Below, piece after piece: positions 1 to 7,465 of a stretch of 64,000 nt of DNA (its first letter is position 1; the number at the start of each line of letters is the position of its first letter). The notes under the pieces were generated by a model, which was not told the origin of the DNA, did no database searches, and saw only the letters and a list, made by a program, of their open reading frames with translations. Source of the stretch: Bacteroidaceae bacterium (GTDB taxonomy: Bacteria > Bacteroidota > Bacteroidia > Bacteroidales > Bacteroidaceae); contig JAFXNA010000011.1 of assembly GCA_017529865.1 (NCBI GenBank), forward strand, positions 1 through 64,000, read 5' to 3'. The position numbers were made by a program, and so were the translations under genes.

Positions 1-2
1 TC

Positions 3-263
3 ACTTCGTTCGTAGAAGTTAATTCGCTGTAAGACTCTTCGAGTCCTCCTTTGGGAAGATAAATCTTCCGTCGTCGCAAACCGAGCTACAATTCCGCTCG
101 GTCATGGGAGTTAACAAGCGTTGCTTGTGGACGTTACTTTGTTGATGTTAACACTAGCTATCTATTGTCCTGCGCTTCAGCGCATAACTACCTGCCTGCT
201 TGCAGGCTTTACTTCCTATTTTACTTCCATTTTTACTCCTTTTCTCAACTTGCGAAAGTTGAG
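3..263. repeat. Array of short unrelated hairpins
   Basis: No gene is supported here. At least eight perfect small inverted repeats follow each other: 3-19 (ACTTC/GAAGT), 33-45 (GACTC/GAGTC), 54-69 (GGAAGA/TCTTCC), 80-102 (ACCGAGC/GCTCGGT), 114-128 (ACAAGC/GCTTGT), 171-184 (TGCGC/GCGCA), 194-207 (GCCTGC/GCAGGC) and 244-263 (CTCAACTT/AAGTTGAG). Arms differ in sequence, but spacing between centres is about 23-30 bp, or roughly twice that. The last hairpin lies just past the stop codon of the DUF4293 gene. The array may continue beyond the window edge. Confidence 0.75.
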
Positions 264-269
264 TCCATA

Positions 270-755
270 TTATCTCAATCTATCGAGTGAACGAACGAGT
301 GCTTCATCCTTACGGATGGCATGGATGGCCAAGCAGTTGAGGATGATGCTGACGAGGGGCAGTACGGCTGCAAAGCAGAGGTGATACTGTACTTCTGCAT
401 TGATTTCGGCCAACTGGAGCTGGAACTTCCAGGCGAGGAAGGCATAGAAGCCTACATAGCCTATGAGCATGAGTGTGCTGAAGATGGTGAGCCGGAGCTG
501 ACGCATGCGGAATCGGAACAGCATGATGCTGATGAAGGTGAGCAGGATGATAATGCCTGCGAGGATGCAGAATGCGAGTGGTGCCAAACTGAAATCTCCG
601 AAGGTGTCGTATCCCTCAACGGCATGATAGGTGAAGCTGTTGAACGATGCTACTGCTTTGCTCCCTTCGAAATACTCCGCTAAAGGAAGACAAAGCCCCA
701 GTATGCTGAGAACGGCAACAAGGGCTAAGTAAACGGTCTGTATACGCTGTATCAT
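270..755 (-). CDS. DUF4293-family membrane protein
   Basis: 161 residues with four hydrophobic segments (about residues 8-26, 54-78, 85-108 and 122-145) and a charged C-terminus, so an inner-membrane protein. Size, four-helix layout and position next to the omega-like subunit and bamD match the DUF4293 family of Bacteroidetes, whose function is unknown. The ATG overlaps the stop of the upstream gene by one base (TAATG), which suggests translational coupling with the RNA polymerase subunit gene. The family name comes from recognition, not a search. Confidence 0.8.
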   Translation of the reverse strand: MIQRIQTVYLALVAVLSILGLCLPLAEYFEGSKAVASFNSFTYHAVEGYDTFGDFSLAPLAFCILAGIIILLTFISIMLFRFRMRQLRLTIFSTLMLIGYVGFYAFLAWKFQLQLAEINAEVQYHLCFAAVLPLVSIILNCLAIHAIRKDEALVRSLDRLR

Positions 756-1093
756 TAGTATAACCTGTCTTGAGTATCCTTTGAAGGATTGCGGAAATAA
801 ATCTTGTCTTCGAGGAACTCCTGTGTGGCAATGAGTGTCGGTTTAGGCAGTTTCTCATAATGCTTTGAGACGGTGATCTGCTCGTCGTTGTGGAACTCTT
901 CCTGGAGTTCGTCGTTTGCATTTCCGAACTCGTCGAGCTTGTGCTTGATTTCGTCTTTCAGATCGGCTGCAATCTGGTTGGCACGTTTGCCGATGATTGC
1001 TACGCTTTCGTAAATGTTTCCTGTCTCTGCACTCAGATCCATGAGGTTACGTGTAACCGTGTTGGTAGGTGCGTTTGTTTTCTTGAAATCCAT
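755..1093 (-). CDS. rpoZ: RNA polymerase omega/Rpb6-like subunit
   Basis: 112 residues. The central segment (about 20-60; N-IYESVAIIGKRANQIA) matches the Rpb6/omega fold, where the AxxRAxQI-type helix contacts the beta' subunit; omega helps assemble and stabilise RNA polymerase. The form with an acidic middle and a conserved C-terminal EFLEDKI stretch is the usual Bacteroidetes version. It is 21 bp downstream of bamD and overlaps the DUF4293 gene by one base, so the three form one leftward operon. Confidence 0.85.
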   Translation of the reverse strand: MDFKKTNAPTNTVTRNLMDLSAETGNIYESVAIIGKRANQIAADLKDEIKHKLDEFGNANDELQEEFHNDEQITVSKHYEKLPKPTLIATQEFLEDKIYFRNPSKDTQDRLY

Positions 1094-1114
1094 AATTAAA
1101 TCTATCTTTTGTCT

Positions 1115-1939
1115 TTACATTTTTACTTTTTCGCTACAAGTGCGGAACATCTTGTCGGCTTCCTTGATGTACTTGCTTTCGGGGAATTCGTTCTTGAATC
1201 CGTAGTACTCGTCGATGGTGGCACGATAGCGCTCCTCGGCTTTCGATTCGATACTGTTGAGTGCGAGTTTGTAGCGTGAGCGGAGGATGAGCATCATGAG
1301 TTCCTCGCGGAAACGGGTATAGGGATATTGCTTGAGGGTGTTCTCGGCTGTGATGATGCATGCATCGAAGTTGTTACCGCCGAAGATACAGTTACCTGTG
1401 TAGTTACCCAGATTGTAGTAGAGTCGGGCCGACTCGTATTCTTTCTGTGCGAGACGTTCCTGCAACTGGTAAATCATATCGGTGACTTCCTCGCGTCGAG
1501 GTGAGTTGGGATAGTACTGCAGATACTCGTTCAGGCAGTTGAGGGCCGTATAGGTGGACGACTGGTCGAGACGGGAATCGGGCGACTGCTTGTAGGCTGA
1601 GAGTCCTGCATAGAATCGTGACAACTCTGTGTAGGTTCCCTTTGGGTAGCTCTGATAGTAACGTTCGAAATAATCGCTTGCCGACTCATAATACTTGAGA
1701 TTGTAGTAGCACATGGCAAGCATATATAATGACTCCTCTCCCTTATCGGTTGCTTTCAGGAGCAGAATCATATCTTCCAATACCTGATAGCAATGACTGA
1801 ATTCTCCAGCTGCGTAATATTCTTTTGCCGCTTCGTACCGGTAGTCGTAATCGTCGGCTCGCAGTACATTGCTGTAATTGCCGCACGAAGTGAAGACTAA
1901 AGCCAGAACAGAAAGCGCTATGATAATCTTTTTGCTCAT
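1115..1939 (-). CDS. bamD: Outer membrane assembly lipoprotein BamD
   Basis: 274 residues. The N-terminus has a lipoprotein signal ending in a lipobox (LVFTSC, Cys about residue 19). The rest is a series of TPR-like helical pairs (for example YEAAKEYYAAGEFSHCYQ and ESASDYFERYYQSYPKGTY), as in BamD/YfiO, the lipoprotein partner of BamA in inserting beta-barrel proteins into the outer membrane. Length is normal for the family. It is first in the leftward bamD-rpoZ-DUF4293 operon; a -7 promoter element lies 20 bp upstream. Confidence 0.9.
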   Translation of the reverse strand: MSKKIIIALSVLALVFTSCGNYSNVLRADDYDYRYEAAKEYYAAGEFSHCYQVLEDMILLLKATDKGEESLYMLAMCYYNLKYYESASDYFERYYQSYPKGTYTELSRFYAGLSAYKQSPDSRLDQSSTYTALNCLNEYLQYYPNSPRREEVTDMIYQLQERLAQKEYESARLYYNLGNYTGNCIFGGNNFDACIITAENTLKQYPYTRFREELMMLILRSRYKLALNSIESKAEERYRATIDEYYGFKNEFPESKYIKEADKMFRTCSEKVKM

Positions 1940-1958
1940 TCTTGTCCAAATTACGGTG

Positions 1959-1966
1959 CAAAGGTA
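1959..1966 (-). promoter_or_regulatory. Bacteroidetes -7 promoter element (bamD)
   Basis: On the minus strand this reads TACCTTTG, a perfect TAnnTTTG -7 element, 20 bp before the bamD start codon. No clear TTTG is seen at the expected -33 distance; that segment is occupied by a low-complexity tract. Confidence 0.65.
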
Positions 1967-1969
1967 CGA

Positions 1970-2048
1970 AATAATTCATAATGTATAATGCATAATTCAT
2001 AATAATTATCAATTTTTCACTATTCGCTTTTCACTTTTCACTTTTTTT
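1970..2048. repeat. Low-complexity intergenic word repeats
   Basis: The gap between the divergent bamD and hpt genes holds two tracts of near-tandem short words: copies of ATAATTCATAAT/ATAATGCATAAT (about 1970-2005), then CACTATTCGC and CTTTTCACTTTTCACTTTT (about 2017-2047). It sits between two opposed -7 promoter elements. Similar tracts with other words fill many gaps in this window. Confidence 0.6.
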
Positions 2049-2051
2049 TAC

Positions 2052-2059
2052 TACCTTTG
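2052..2059 (+). promoter_or_regulatory. Bacteroidetes -7 promoter element (hpt)
   Basis: TACCTTTG, a perfect match to the Bacteroidetes -7 consensus TAnnTTTG, 29 bp before the hpt start codon. With the element at 1959-1966 it makes a divergent promoter pair. Confidence 0.65.
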
Positions 2060-2088
2060 CAGTCAAATTCTGATGGTTTATATAAAAT

Positions 2089-2625
2089 ATGGAGAGAATT
2101 CACATACTCGACAAAGACTTCGAAATCTCGATGACGAACGAGACGATTCAGCAGAAAGTGAAGGCGCTGGCCGACCGCATCAATCATGACTACGCGGGGA
2201 AGAATCCCATCATGGTTTGCATCCTGAACGGAGCGTTTATGTTTGCGGCCGATTTGGTTCGCTATCTGGATTTCCAACCCGAAATCACTTTTGCGCGGTT
2301 CTCGTCGTACGAAGGAACGGAAACGACGGGACGGGTGACCGAAGTGATGGGCGTTACGACCAGTCTGGCCGGACGTGATGTCATCATCGTGGAAGATATC
2401 GTCGATACGGGCATCACGATGTACAATGTGCTGCCGCTGTTGGAAAACAAAGGTGCTGCATCGGTGAAGATTGCCTGTCTGCTTCAGAAACCCGAGAAAC
2501 TGAAGGTGGACCTGAAGGTGGACTATTGTGCGATGGAGATTCCAAACGATTTCATTGTCGGCTACGGACTGGATTATGATGGATTCGGCCGCAATTATAA
2601 GGACATTTACACATTAGCGAAATAA
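2089..2625 (+). CDS. hpt: Hypoxanthine phosphoribosyltransferase
   Basis: 178 residues, normal for the family. The PRPP-binding signature is clear (VIIVEDIVDTGITM, about residues 100-113): two acidic residues followed by D-T-G-x-T. The enzyme joins hypoxanthine or guanine to PRPP to salvage purines as IMP or GMP, in the cytoplasm. It is first in a rightward operon followed by adk and obg, so purine salvage is linked with adenylate balance. Confidence 0.93.
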   Translation: MERIHILDKDFEISMTNETIQQKVKALADRINHDYAGKNPIMVCILNGAFMFAADLVRYLDFQPEITFARFSSYEGTETTGRVTEVMGVTTSLAGRDVIIVEDIVDTGITMYNVLPLLENKGAASVKIACLLQKPEKLKVDLKVDYCAMEIPNDFIVGYGLDYDGFGRNYKDIYTLAK

Positions 2626-2669
2626 AACAAAGACAATAACAAAAACAAAAAACAAAAACTGAAAAAACG

Positions 2670-3242
2670 ATGAAGAATATTATTATTTTCGGTGCTCCAG
2701 GCTCAGGCAAGGGCACTTACAGCGATGAGATTGTAACTCGCTATGGTATGGGACATATTTCGACAGGTGATGTGCTCCGCGCAGAAATGAAACAAGGTTC
2801 AGAACTCGGTAAAATTGCTCAAGGCTATATCAGCAATGGTCAGCTGATTCCCGACGAACTGATGATCGACATCCTTGCAAAGACCTATGATGCACTGCCT
2901 GCAGGTAAGGGCGTGATTTTCGATGGATTCCCACGCACGATTGCACAGGCTGAAGCGCTGAAGAAGATGCTCGCCGAACGCAACCACGATATGGGTGTGA
3001 TGATCGAACTGATTGTCGACGAAGATACTCTGATGAAGCGCCTGCTGAACCGTGCAATCGAGCAGGGACGCGCTGACGATAACGAGGAAACAATCAAGAA
3101 GCGCTTCGCTGTATATCACAGCCAGACGGAACCTCTCGCTGAATGGTTCGAGAAGGAAGGTATTCGCCACACCTTCACATGGGAAGGTAGCAAAGACCTG
3201 ATGCTGGAAAACATCTTTGCATTCCTCGACACATTGAAATAA
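2670..3242 (+). CDS. adk: Adenylate kinase
   Basis: 190 residues, the short form without the zinc-type lid insertion. The N-terminal P-loop is GAPGSGKGT (residues 8-16), followed by the AMP-binding STGDVLR (about 36-42) and the DGFPRT motif (about 83-88). It interconverts ATP + AMP and 2 ADP. It lies 44 bp after hpt, and its stop codon is directly followed by the start of obg without a gap. Confidence 0.95.
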   Translation: MKNIIIFGAPGSGKGTYSDEIVTRYGMGHISTGDVLRAEMKQGSELGKIAQGYISNGQLIPDELMIDILAKTYDALPAGKGVIFDGFPRTIAQAEALKKMLAERNHDMGVMIELIVDEDTLMKRLLNRAIEQGRADDNEETIKKRFAVYHSQTEPLAEWFEKEGIRHTFTWEGSKDLMLENIFAFLDTLK

Positions 3243-4403
3243 ATGGAAACCAACTTCATTGATTACGTCAAAATCTATTGTCGTTCGGGTAAGGGCGGTA
3301 GAGGATCGGCTCACATGCATCGCGCCAAATATATGCCGAAAGGAGGTCCTGACGGTGGTAACGGCGGAAATGGTGGGAGTGTGATTCTGCGTGGCAATCG
3401 CAACTACTGGACCCTGCTCCACCTGCGCTACGACCGTCATGCATACGCCGAACACGGTGCTAATGGAGGAAAGGACAAGAGTACTGGCAAGAAAGGTGCC
3501 GACAAAGTGCTGGAAGTCCCCTGCGGCACGGTGGCGTATAATGCAGAGACGGGCGAATATATCTGCGACGTAACCGAACACGGACAGGAAGTCGTACTGC
3601 TGAAAGGCGGTAAGGGCGGATTGGGAAACTTCAATTTCTGCACCCCTACCAATCAGGCGCCACGCTATGCCCAACCAGGTGAGCCGATGCAGGAGATGGA
3701 GGTAATTCTTGAACTGAAACTGCTCGCCGATGTAGGATTGGTGGGATTCCCGAATGCAGGCAAATCGACCTTGGTGTCCTCGCTCTCGTCCGCTAAACCC
3801 AAGATAGCCAACTACCCTTTCACCACCCTCGAACCATCATTGGGAATCGTGTCGTATCGTGACGGCAAATCGTTCGTGATGGCCGATATACCAGGCATCA
3901 TCGAGGGAGCCAGTCAGGGAAAGGGACTGGGATTGCGGTTCCTGCGCCATATCGAACGTAACAGTCTGTTGCTGTTTATGGTGCCGGGCGATACAGATGA
4001 CATCAAACGCGAATACAACATCCTGCTCAACGAACTCACCACCTTCAATCCCGAACTGCTGGATAAAGGGAAGGTACTCGCCGTCACGAAGTGTGACTTG
4101 CTCGATGAAGAACTCATCGATATGCTCAAAGCTACCCTACCCCAAGGCATCCGCACCGTGTTCATCTCCGCTGTGACCGGATTCGGACTCGACGAACTGA
4201 AAGATATACTTTGGGAAGAGATGAACAGCGAGAGTAACAAGATAGCCGCTATCGCCACACAGGAGAGCATCGTCCATCACGACAAGGACTACCTGAAACT
4301 GCGTGAGGACTTCGCAGACGAAGAGGAACCCGATGACTACGATGAAGAAGACTTCGAGGATGTGGAAGACCTGGAAGACTTCGAATACGAAGAAGACGAA
4401 TAA
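3243..4403 (+). CDS. obgE: GTPase Obg/CgtA
   Basis: 386 residues. The first ~158 residues are the glycine-rich Obg fold (repeated GGxGG stretches near 35-45). The G domain has a P-loop GFPNAGKST (about 166-174), a G3 motif DIPG (about 213-216) and TKCD (about 280-283, the N/TKxD box). The C-terminus is an acidic tail of Glu/Asp. Obg GTPases act in late 50S ribosome assembly and stress signalling and bind ppGpp in other bacteria. The ATG abuts the adk stop codon, so the two are probably translationally coupled. Confidence 0.95.
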   Translation: METNFIDYVKIYCRSGKGGRGSAHMHRAKYMPKGGPDGGNGGNGGSVILRGNRNYWTLLHLRYDRHAYAEHGANGGKDKSTGKKGADKVLEVPCGTVAYNAETGEYICDVTEHGQEVVLLKGGKGGLGNFNFCTPTNQAPRYAQPGEPMQEMEVILELKLLADVGLVGFPNAGKSTLVSSLSSAKPKIANYPFTTLEPSLGIVSYRDGKSFVMADIPGIIEGASQGKGLGLRFLRHIERNSLLLFMVPGDTDDIKREYNILLNELTTFNPELLDKGKVLAVTKCDLLDEELIDMLKATLPQGIRTVFISAVTGFGLDELKDILWEEMNSESNKIAAIATQESIVHHDKDYLKLREDFADEEEPDDYDEEDFEDVEDLEDFEYEEDE

Positions 4404-4412
4404 AATGAAGCA

Positions 4413-4456
4413 AACAAACAATGCCTGCAACTGATTAGCTGCAGGCATTGCTTGTT
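4413..4456. terminator. Bidirectional terminator between obg and the acidic protein gene
   Basis: A long inverted repeat: the arm at 4413-4429 (ending AATGCCTGCA) pairs with 4440-4456 with one mismatch and a 10-base loop. Flanking A-rich and T-rich sequence fits a terminator usable on both strands between these convergent genes. Confidence 0.8.
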
Positions 4457-4471
4457 GTGGGGGATATTATG

Positions 4472-5740
4472 TTATTCATCGTCCTCTTCATCGTCGTCGG
4501 GCAATTCTTCGAATTCCTCGATCTGCGGAGTTTCATCTTCCATGAGTTCATCATCATCGTCCTCATCTCGATTCAGGTCTTCTTCGGTCTTGTCGATTCC
4601 GTCGTCATCATCTTCATCGTCATCATTATCTTCTTCTTCATCGTCCTCGATATCGTCGATAGACTTACGTGAATTGTCGGAGATAACCTCGAAGTGACGT
4701 TTCTCAGGACGTGGTTTGAACTTGAGGAATACAGCTTCTATCCATGTGCCGCGTGCAATCTCCAGTACCTCGTATCCATCGGCTTTGCGTTTGTCAATCA
4801 AGCCGCCTACTCGATGCATCGCCATTTCAGGCAATACACTGCAATCGACATAGAAAGCAGTCTCGATAATGTCTTGAATGGCGAGTGGAAGACCTTTCCA
4901 TCCTGTACCCATATTCTCGTCAATGAGTTTCATGACCTCAGCTGCTGACAGGTGGAGGATGTTCTCCATTGTCAGATCGGTAATCTTCTTAATCTGATGT
5001 TTGCGGATAGCAATGCAGTTGTGTTTGTCATCGTGTGATTTCGGGTATGGGAAAACCTTATAACCGGATTCTTCTAACGATGCCTGCATCTGTTTGTCTG
5101 AGTTATCGAAGAACTGCACATCGAACACTGGCTTAATGATGTTCATGTAGTGAACGCGGTTTTCTGCCCAATGTTCGGTGCGGCGACCTTCAATCAGCAT
5201 GTTGTATATTTCGTCTACGTTTGATGCCCACACGTTTCCTTTAGTGAGTGCCGAAATGGATGCACTGTCATCGTTGATGACAAACTCACCGTCTTCTGTC
5301 TCACGTCTTTGTCGTCTGGCTGCCCTACCCCTCGGACGAGGTGTCGGTTCGGCATCAGATACATCTGATACAGGTTTACGAACGATGGGACGTGGACGTA
5401 CGACTTCATCATCATCGTCATCTTCCTCCATCATTGCATCGTACTTGGCAAATGGAGATACGGTACTTGGAAGATGGTCGTCTTCGTCACGATCTTCTAC
5501 GGTTGGTACGTCGAACGTCATGTCTTCAGCGTCTTTACCCAGTTGATCCAGCTTGTCGAGCACAGCTGCTGACATTGCTTTCTCTTCTTCGAGTTTTTTA
5601 GCAATTTCATCAGATGCTTCACCAGCTTCTTCAATTATTACCTTTTCGGCATTTTTGATTCTTTTCTTACGAGGTTTTACGGGTTCGGCTTCGATCACTA
5701 CGTTCTCTTCGTCCTTCTTTTTAGAAGTTGTTTTTCTCAT
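4472..5740 (-). CDS. Hypothetical protein with Lys-rich N-terminus and poly-acidic tail
   Basis: 422 residues; I do not recognise the family. Three parts are visible. An N-terminal ~150 residues rich in Lys/Glu, with an Asp/Glu run (EEDDDDDEVV) and then an Arg-rich stretch (RPRGRAARRQRR). A compact, probably folded middle (about 165-365) containing GTGWKGLP and a long helix around HLSAAEVMKL. A highly acidic last ~50 residues made mostly of Asp and Glu. Cytoplasmic, no signal. The charge pattern suggests nucleic acid or basic-protein binding, which is inference only. It is transcribed alone from a -7 element at 5782-5789. Confidence 0.8.
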   Translation of the reverse strand: MRKTTSKKKDEENVVIEAEPVKPRKKRIKNAEKVIIEEAGEASDEIAKKLEEEKAMSAAVLDKLDQLGKDAEDMTFDVPTVEDRDEDDHLPSTVSPFAKYDAMMEEDDDDDEVVRPRPIVRKPVSDVSDAEPTPRPRGRAARRQRRETEDGEFVINDDSASISALTKGNVWASNVDEIYNMLIEGRRTEHWAENRVHYMNIIKPVFDVQFFDNSDKQMQASLEESGYKVFPYPKSHDDKHNCIAIRKHQIKKITDLTMENILHLSAAEVMKLIDENMGTGWKGLPLAIQDIIETAFYVDCSVLPEMAMHRVGGLIDKRKADGYEVLEIARGTWIEAVFLKFKPRPEKRHFEVISDNSRKSIDDIEDDEEEDNDDDEDDDDGIDKTEEDLNRDEDDDDELMEDETPQIEEFEELPDDDEEDDE

Positions 5741-5781
5741 TATAAAATATAGATTACAAATTATACTTCACAAATTTGGTG

Positions 5782-5789
5782 CAAAGTTA
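5782..5789 (-). promoter_or_regulatory. -7 promoter element for the acidic protein gene
   Basis: On the minus strand this reads TAACTTTG (TAnnTTTG), about 42 bp upstream of the start codon at 5740. Confidence 0.6.
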
Positions 5790-5833
5790 CAAAATAATTC
5801 ACAATTCATAATGCATTATTGGAAATATTTTCG

Positions 5834-5841
5834 TAATTTTG
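5834..5841 (+). promoter_or_regulatory. -7 promoter element for the AICAR transformylase gene
   Basis: TAATTTTG matches TAnnTTTG and lies about 62 bp before the start codon at 5903, divergent to the element at 5782. The bases between are another low-complexity AT tract (ATTCACAATTCATAATGCATT). Confidence 0.6.
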
Positions 5842-5902
5842 CAAATCTTTACGACTGATTGTCGTCACAATTGAATTTAAAACCAAAAGAAATATAAAAG
5901 AA

Positions 5903-7084
5903 ATGACCGAACTTGAGTTGAAGTATGGCTGTAATCCGAATCAGAAGCCATCACGAGTTTTTATGGAGGAAGGCGACTTGCCTTTCGAGGTGTTATGTGG
6001 CCGACCAGGTTATATCAATCTGCTCGATGCATTCAACAGTTGGCAACTGGTGCGTGAACTACGTGCCGCTACAGGTATGCCTGCTGCTGCATCGTTCAAG
6101 CATGTCAGTCCTGCCGGTGCAGCTGTAGGTGTACCGATGAGCGACACCTTGAAGAAGATCTATTTCGTAGATGATATCAGCGAACCTCTCTCCCCTATCG
6201 CTACTGCTTACGCTCGTGCTCGTGGTGCTGACCGTATGTCGAGTTTCGGTGATTTCATTGCGCTGAGCGACACTTGCGACCTGCCTACCGCTCTGCTTAT
6301 CAAGCGTGAGGTGAGTGATGGTATCATTGCTCCAGACTACACTCCTGAAGCATTGGAGATTCTGAAAGCAAAACGCAAGGGAACGTATTGTGTGCTGAAG
6401 ATGTCGACCGACTATCGTCCTGCTCCTGTAGAGCGCAAACAGGTATTCGGCATTACGTTCGAACAGGGTCGTAACGAGATTGACCTGACAAGCGACGAAC
6501 TGTTCAGCAATATCCCGACTGACAATAAGACCCTCACGGAAGAAGCTAAGCGCGACCTGAAGATTGCACTCATCACACTGAAATATACCCAAAGTAATTC
6601 TGTGTGCTACGTGAAAGACGGACAGGCTATCGGTATCGGAGCCGGTCAGCAGAGCCGTATCCACTGTACACGTCTGGCTGGCCAGAAGGCTGACTTGTGG
6701 TGGTTGCGTCAGTGTCCGAAAGTGATGGCACTGCCGTTCAAGGCCGATATCAAACGTGCTGATCGTGACAACACCATTGATGTGTATATGGGTGACGAGT
6801 ACGAGGATGTATTGGCTGAAGGAACGTGGCAGCAGTTCTTCACAGAGAAACCGGCCCCACTCACTCGTGAGGAAAAGAAAGCGTGGTTGGCTCAGAACAC
6901 AAAGGTAAGCCTCGGTAGCGATGCCTTCTTCCCCTTCGGCGATAATATTGAACGTGCACACAAGAGCGGTGTGGAATATATTGCTCAGGCAGGAGGCAGT
7001 GTGCGTGATGATCATGTCATCGATACCTGCAACAAGTACGGCATCACAATGGCATTCACAGGCATCAGGTTGTTCCATCATTGA
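5903..7084 (+). CDS. Stand-alone AICAR formyltransferase (PurH C-terminal domain type)
   Basis: 393 residues equivalent to only the transformylase half of PurH. The IMP cyclohydrolase (MGS-like) domain is absent, and the protein starts directly with the transformylase fold. The catalytic Lys-His pair is present in SFKHVSPAG (K66-H67), and the QQSRIHCTRLAG segment near residue 248 matches the substrate-binding region. It transfers the formyl group from 10-formyl-THF to AICAR in purine synthesis; cyclisation would need a separate enzyme or a full PurH elsewhere. A repeat-filled gap follows. Confidence 0.88.
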   Translation: MTELELKYGCNPNQKPSRVFMEEGDLPFEVLCGRPGYINLLDAFNSWQLVRELRAATGMPAAASFKHVSPAGAAVGVPMSDTLKKIYFVDDISEPLSPIATAYARARGADRMSSFGDFIALSDTCDLPTALLIKREVSDGIIAPDYTPEALEILKAKRKGTYCVLKMSTDYRPAPVERKQVFGITFEQGRNEIDLTSDELFSNIPTDNKTLTEEAKRDLKIALITLKYTQSNSVCYVKDGQAIGIGAGQQSRIHCTRLAGQKADLWWLRQCPKVMALPFKADIKRADRDNTIDVYMGDEYEDVLAEGTWQQFFTEKPAPLTREEKKAWLAQNTKVSLGSDAFFPFGDNIERAHKSGVEYIAQAGGSVRDDHVIDTCNKYGITMAFTGIRLFHH

Positions 7085-7091
7085 TACGGGG

Positions 7092-7185
7092 TATTGGTTA
7101 TTGGTTATTGGTTATTGGTTATTGAATTAAGCTTAATGGCTTAGTAGTTAGTAGCTTAATAGGTTAATAGATAAGGTTATAGGTT
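7092..7185 (+). repeat. Tandem 7-bp (GGTTATT) and 8-bp word repeats
   Basis: 7092-7124 is almost five copies of the 7-mer GGTTATT. It is followed by a looser run (about 7130-7180) of words such as GCTTAATGG, TTAGTAG and GCTTAATAGGTTAATAG, the reverse complement of the CTATTAAG/CTACTAAG octamers found beside the dcu gene. The gap holds nothing else recognisable before the next start codon. Confidence 0.75.
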
Positions 7186-7389
7186 ATGGCAAGCGACAAC
7201 GAGATACTTTACGCCATGATGAATGGCATCAACTTCGGCGGTAAGAAGAAGGAGAAATCGGACGACCGCGTGAAGACCAAAGCGCGTAGCAAAAGTTACA
7301 AGACTGGTGCTCACGGCTCGGGTGCTGCAAAGCATAAAGCTGACATCAAGCAGAAAGTACGTGCCCGCAAGTCACAACGTAGGAAGTAA
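7186..7389 (+). CDS. Small basic hypothetical protein
   Basis: 67 residues. The first ~20 (ASDNEILYAMMNGINFGG) look folded or conserved; the rest is very rich in Lys and Arg with a C-terminal KSQRRK tail. No signal peptide or membrane segment. The composition suggests RNA or ribosome binding (inference). It lies between the AICAR transformylase and serS genes in the same direction. The family is not recognised; the case for a real gene rests on coding-like composition and position. Confidence 0.55.
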   Translation: MASDNEILYAMMNGINFGGKKKEKSDDRVKTKARSKSYKTGAHGSGAAKHKADIKQKVRARKSQRRK

Positions 7390-7394
7390 TGACC

Positions 7395-7462
7395 AATGTA
7401 ACAATGTAGAAATTTAAAAATGTAAAAATGCAAAAATAGTCAATCGTCAAATAGTAAATAAG
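7395..7462 (+). repeat. Low-complexity words upstream of serS
   Basis: The gap consists of AATGTA/AAATGTAAAAATGC words, then (about 7437-7460) the reverse complement of a longer word set. The latter contains the complement of ATTTGACGATTGACTATTT, which also occurs inside guaA at about 57976-57998. Confidence 0.65.
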
Positions 7463-7465
7463 ACT

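Noticed and set aside
121..384. Open frame across the hairpin array on the plus strand
   Set aside because: It runs through the inverted-repeat array and then antisense to the DUF4293 gene; composition is not protein-like.
4448..4697. Ser-rich and hydrophobic open frames opposite the acidic tail
   Set aside because: They are antisense readings of Asp/Glu codon runs in the 4472-5740 gene.
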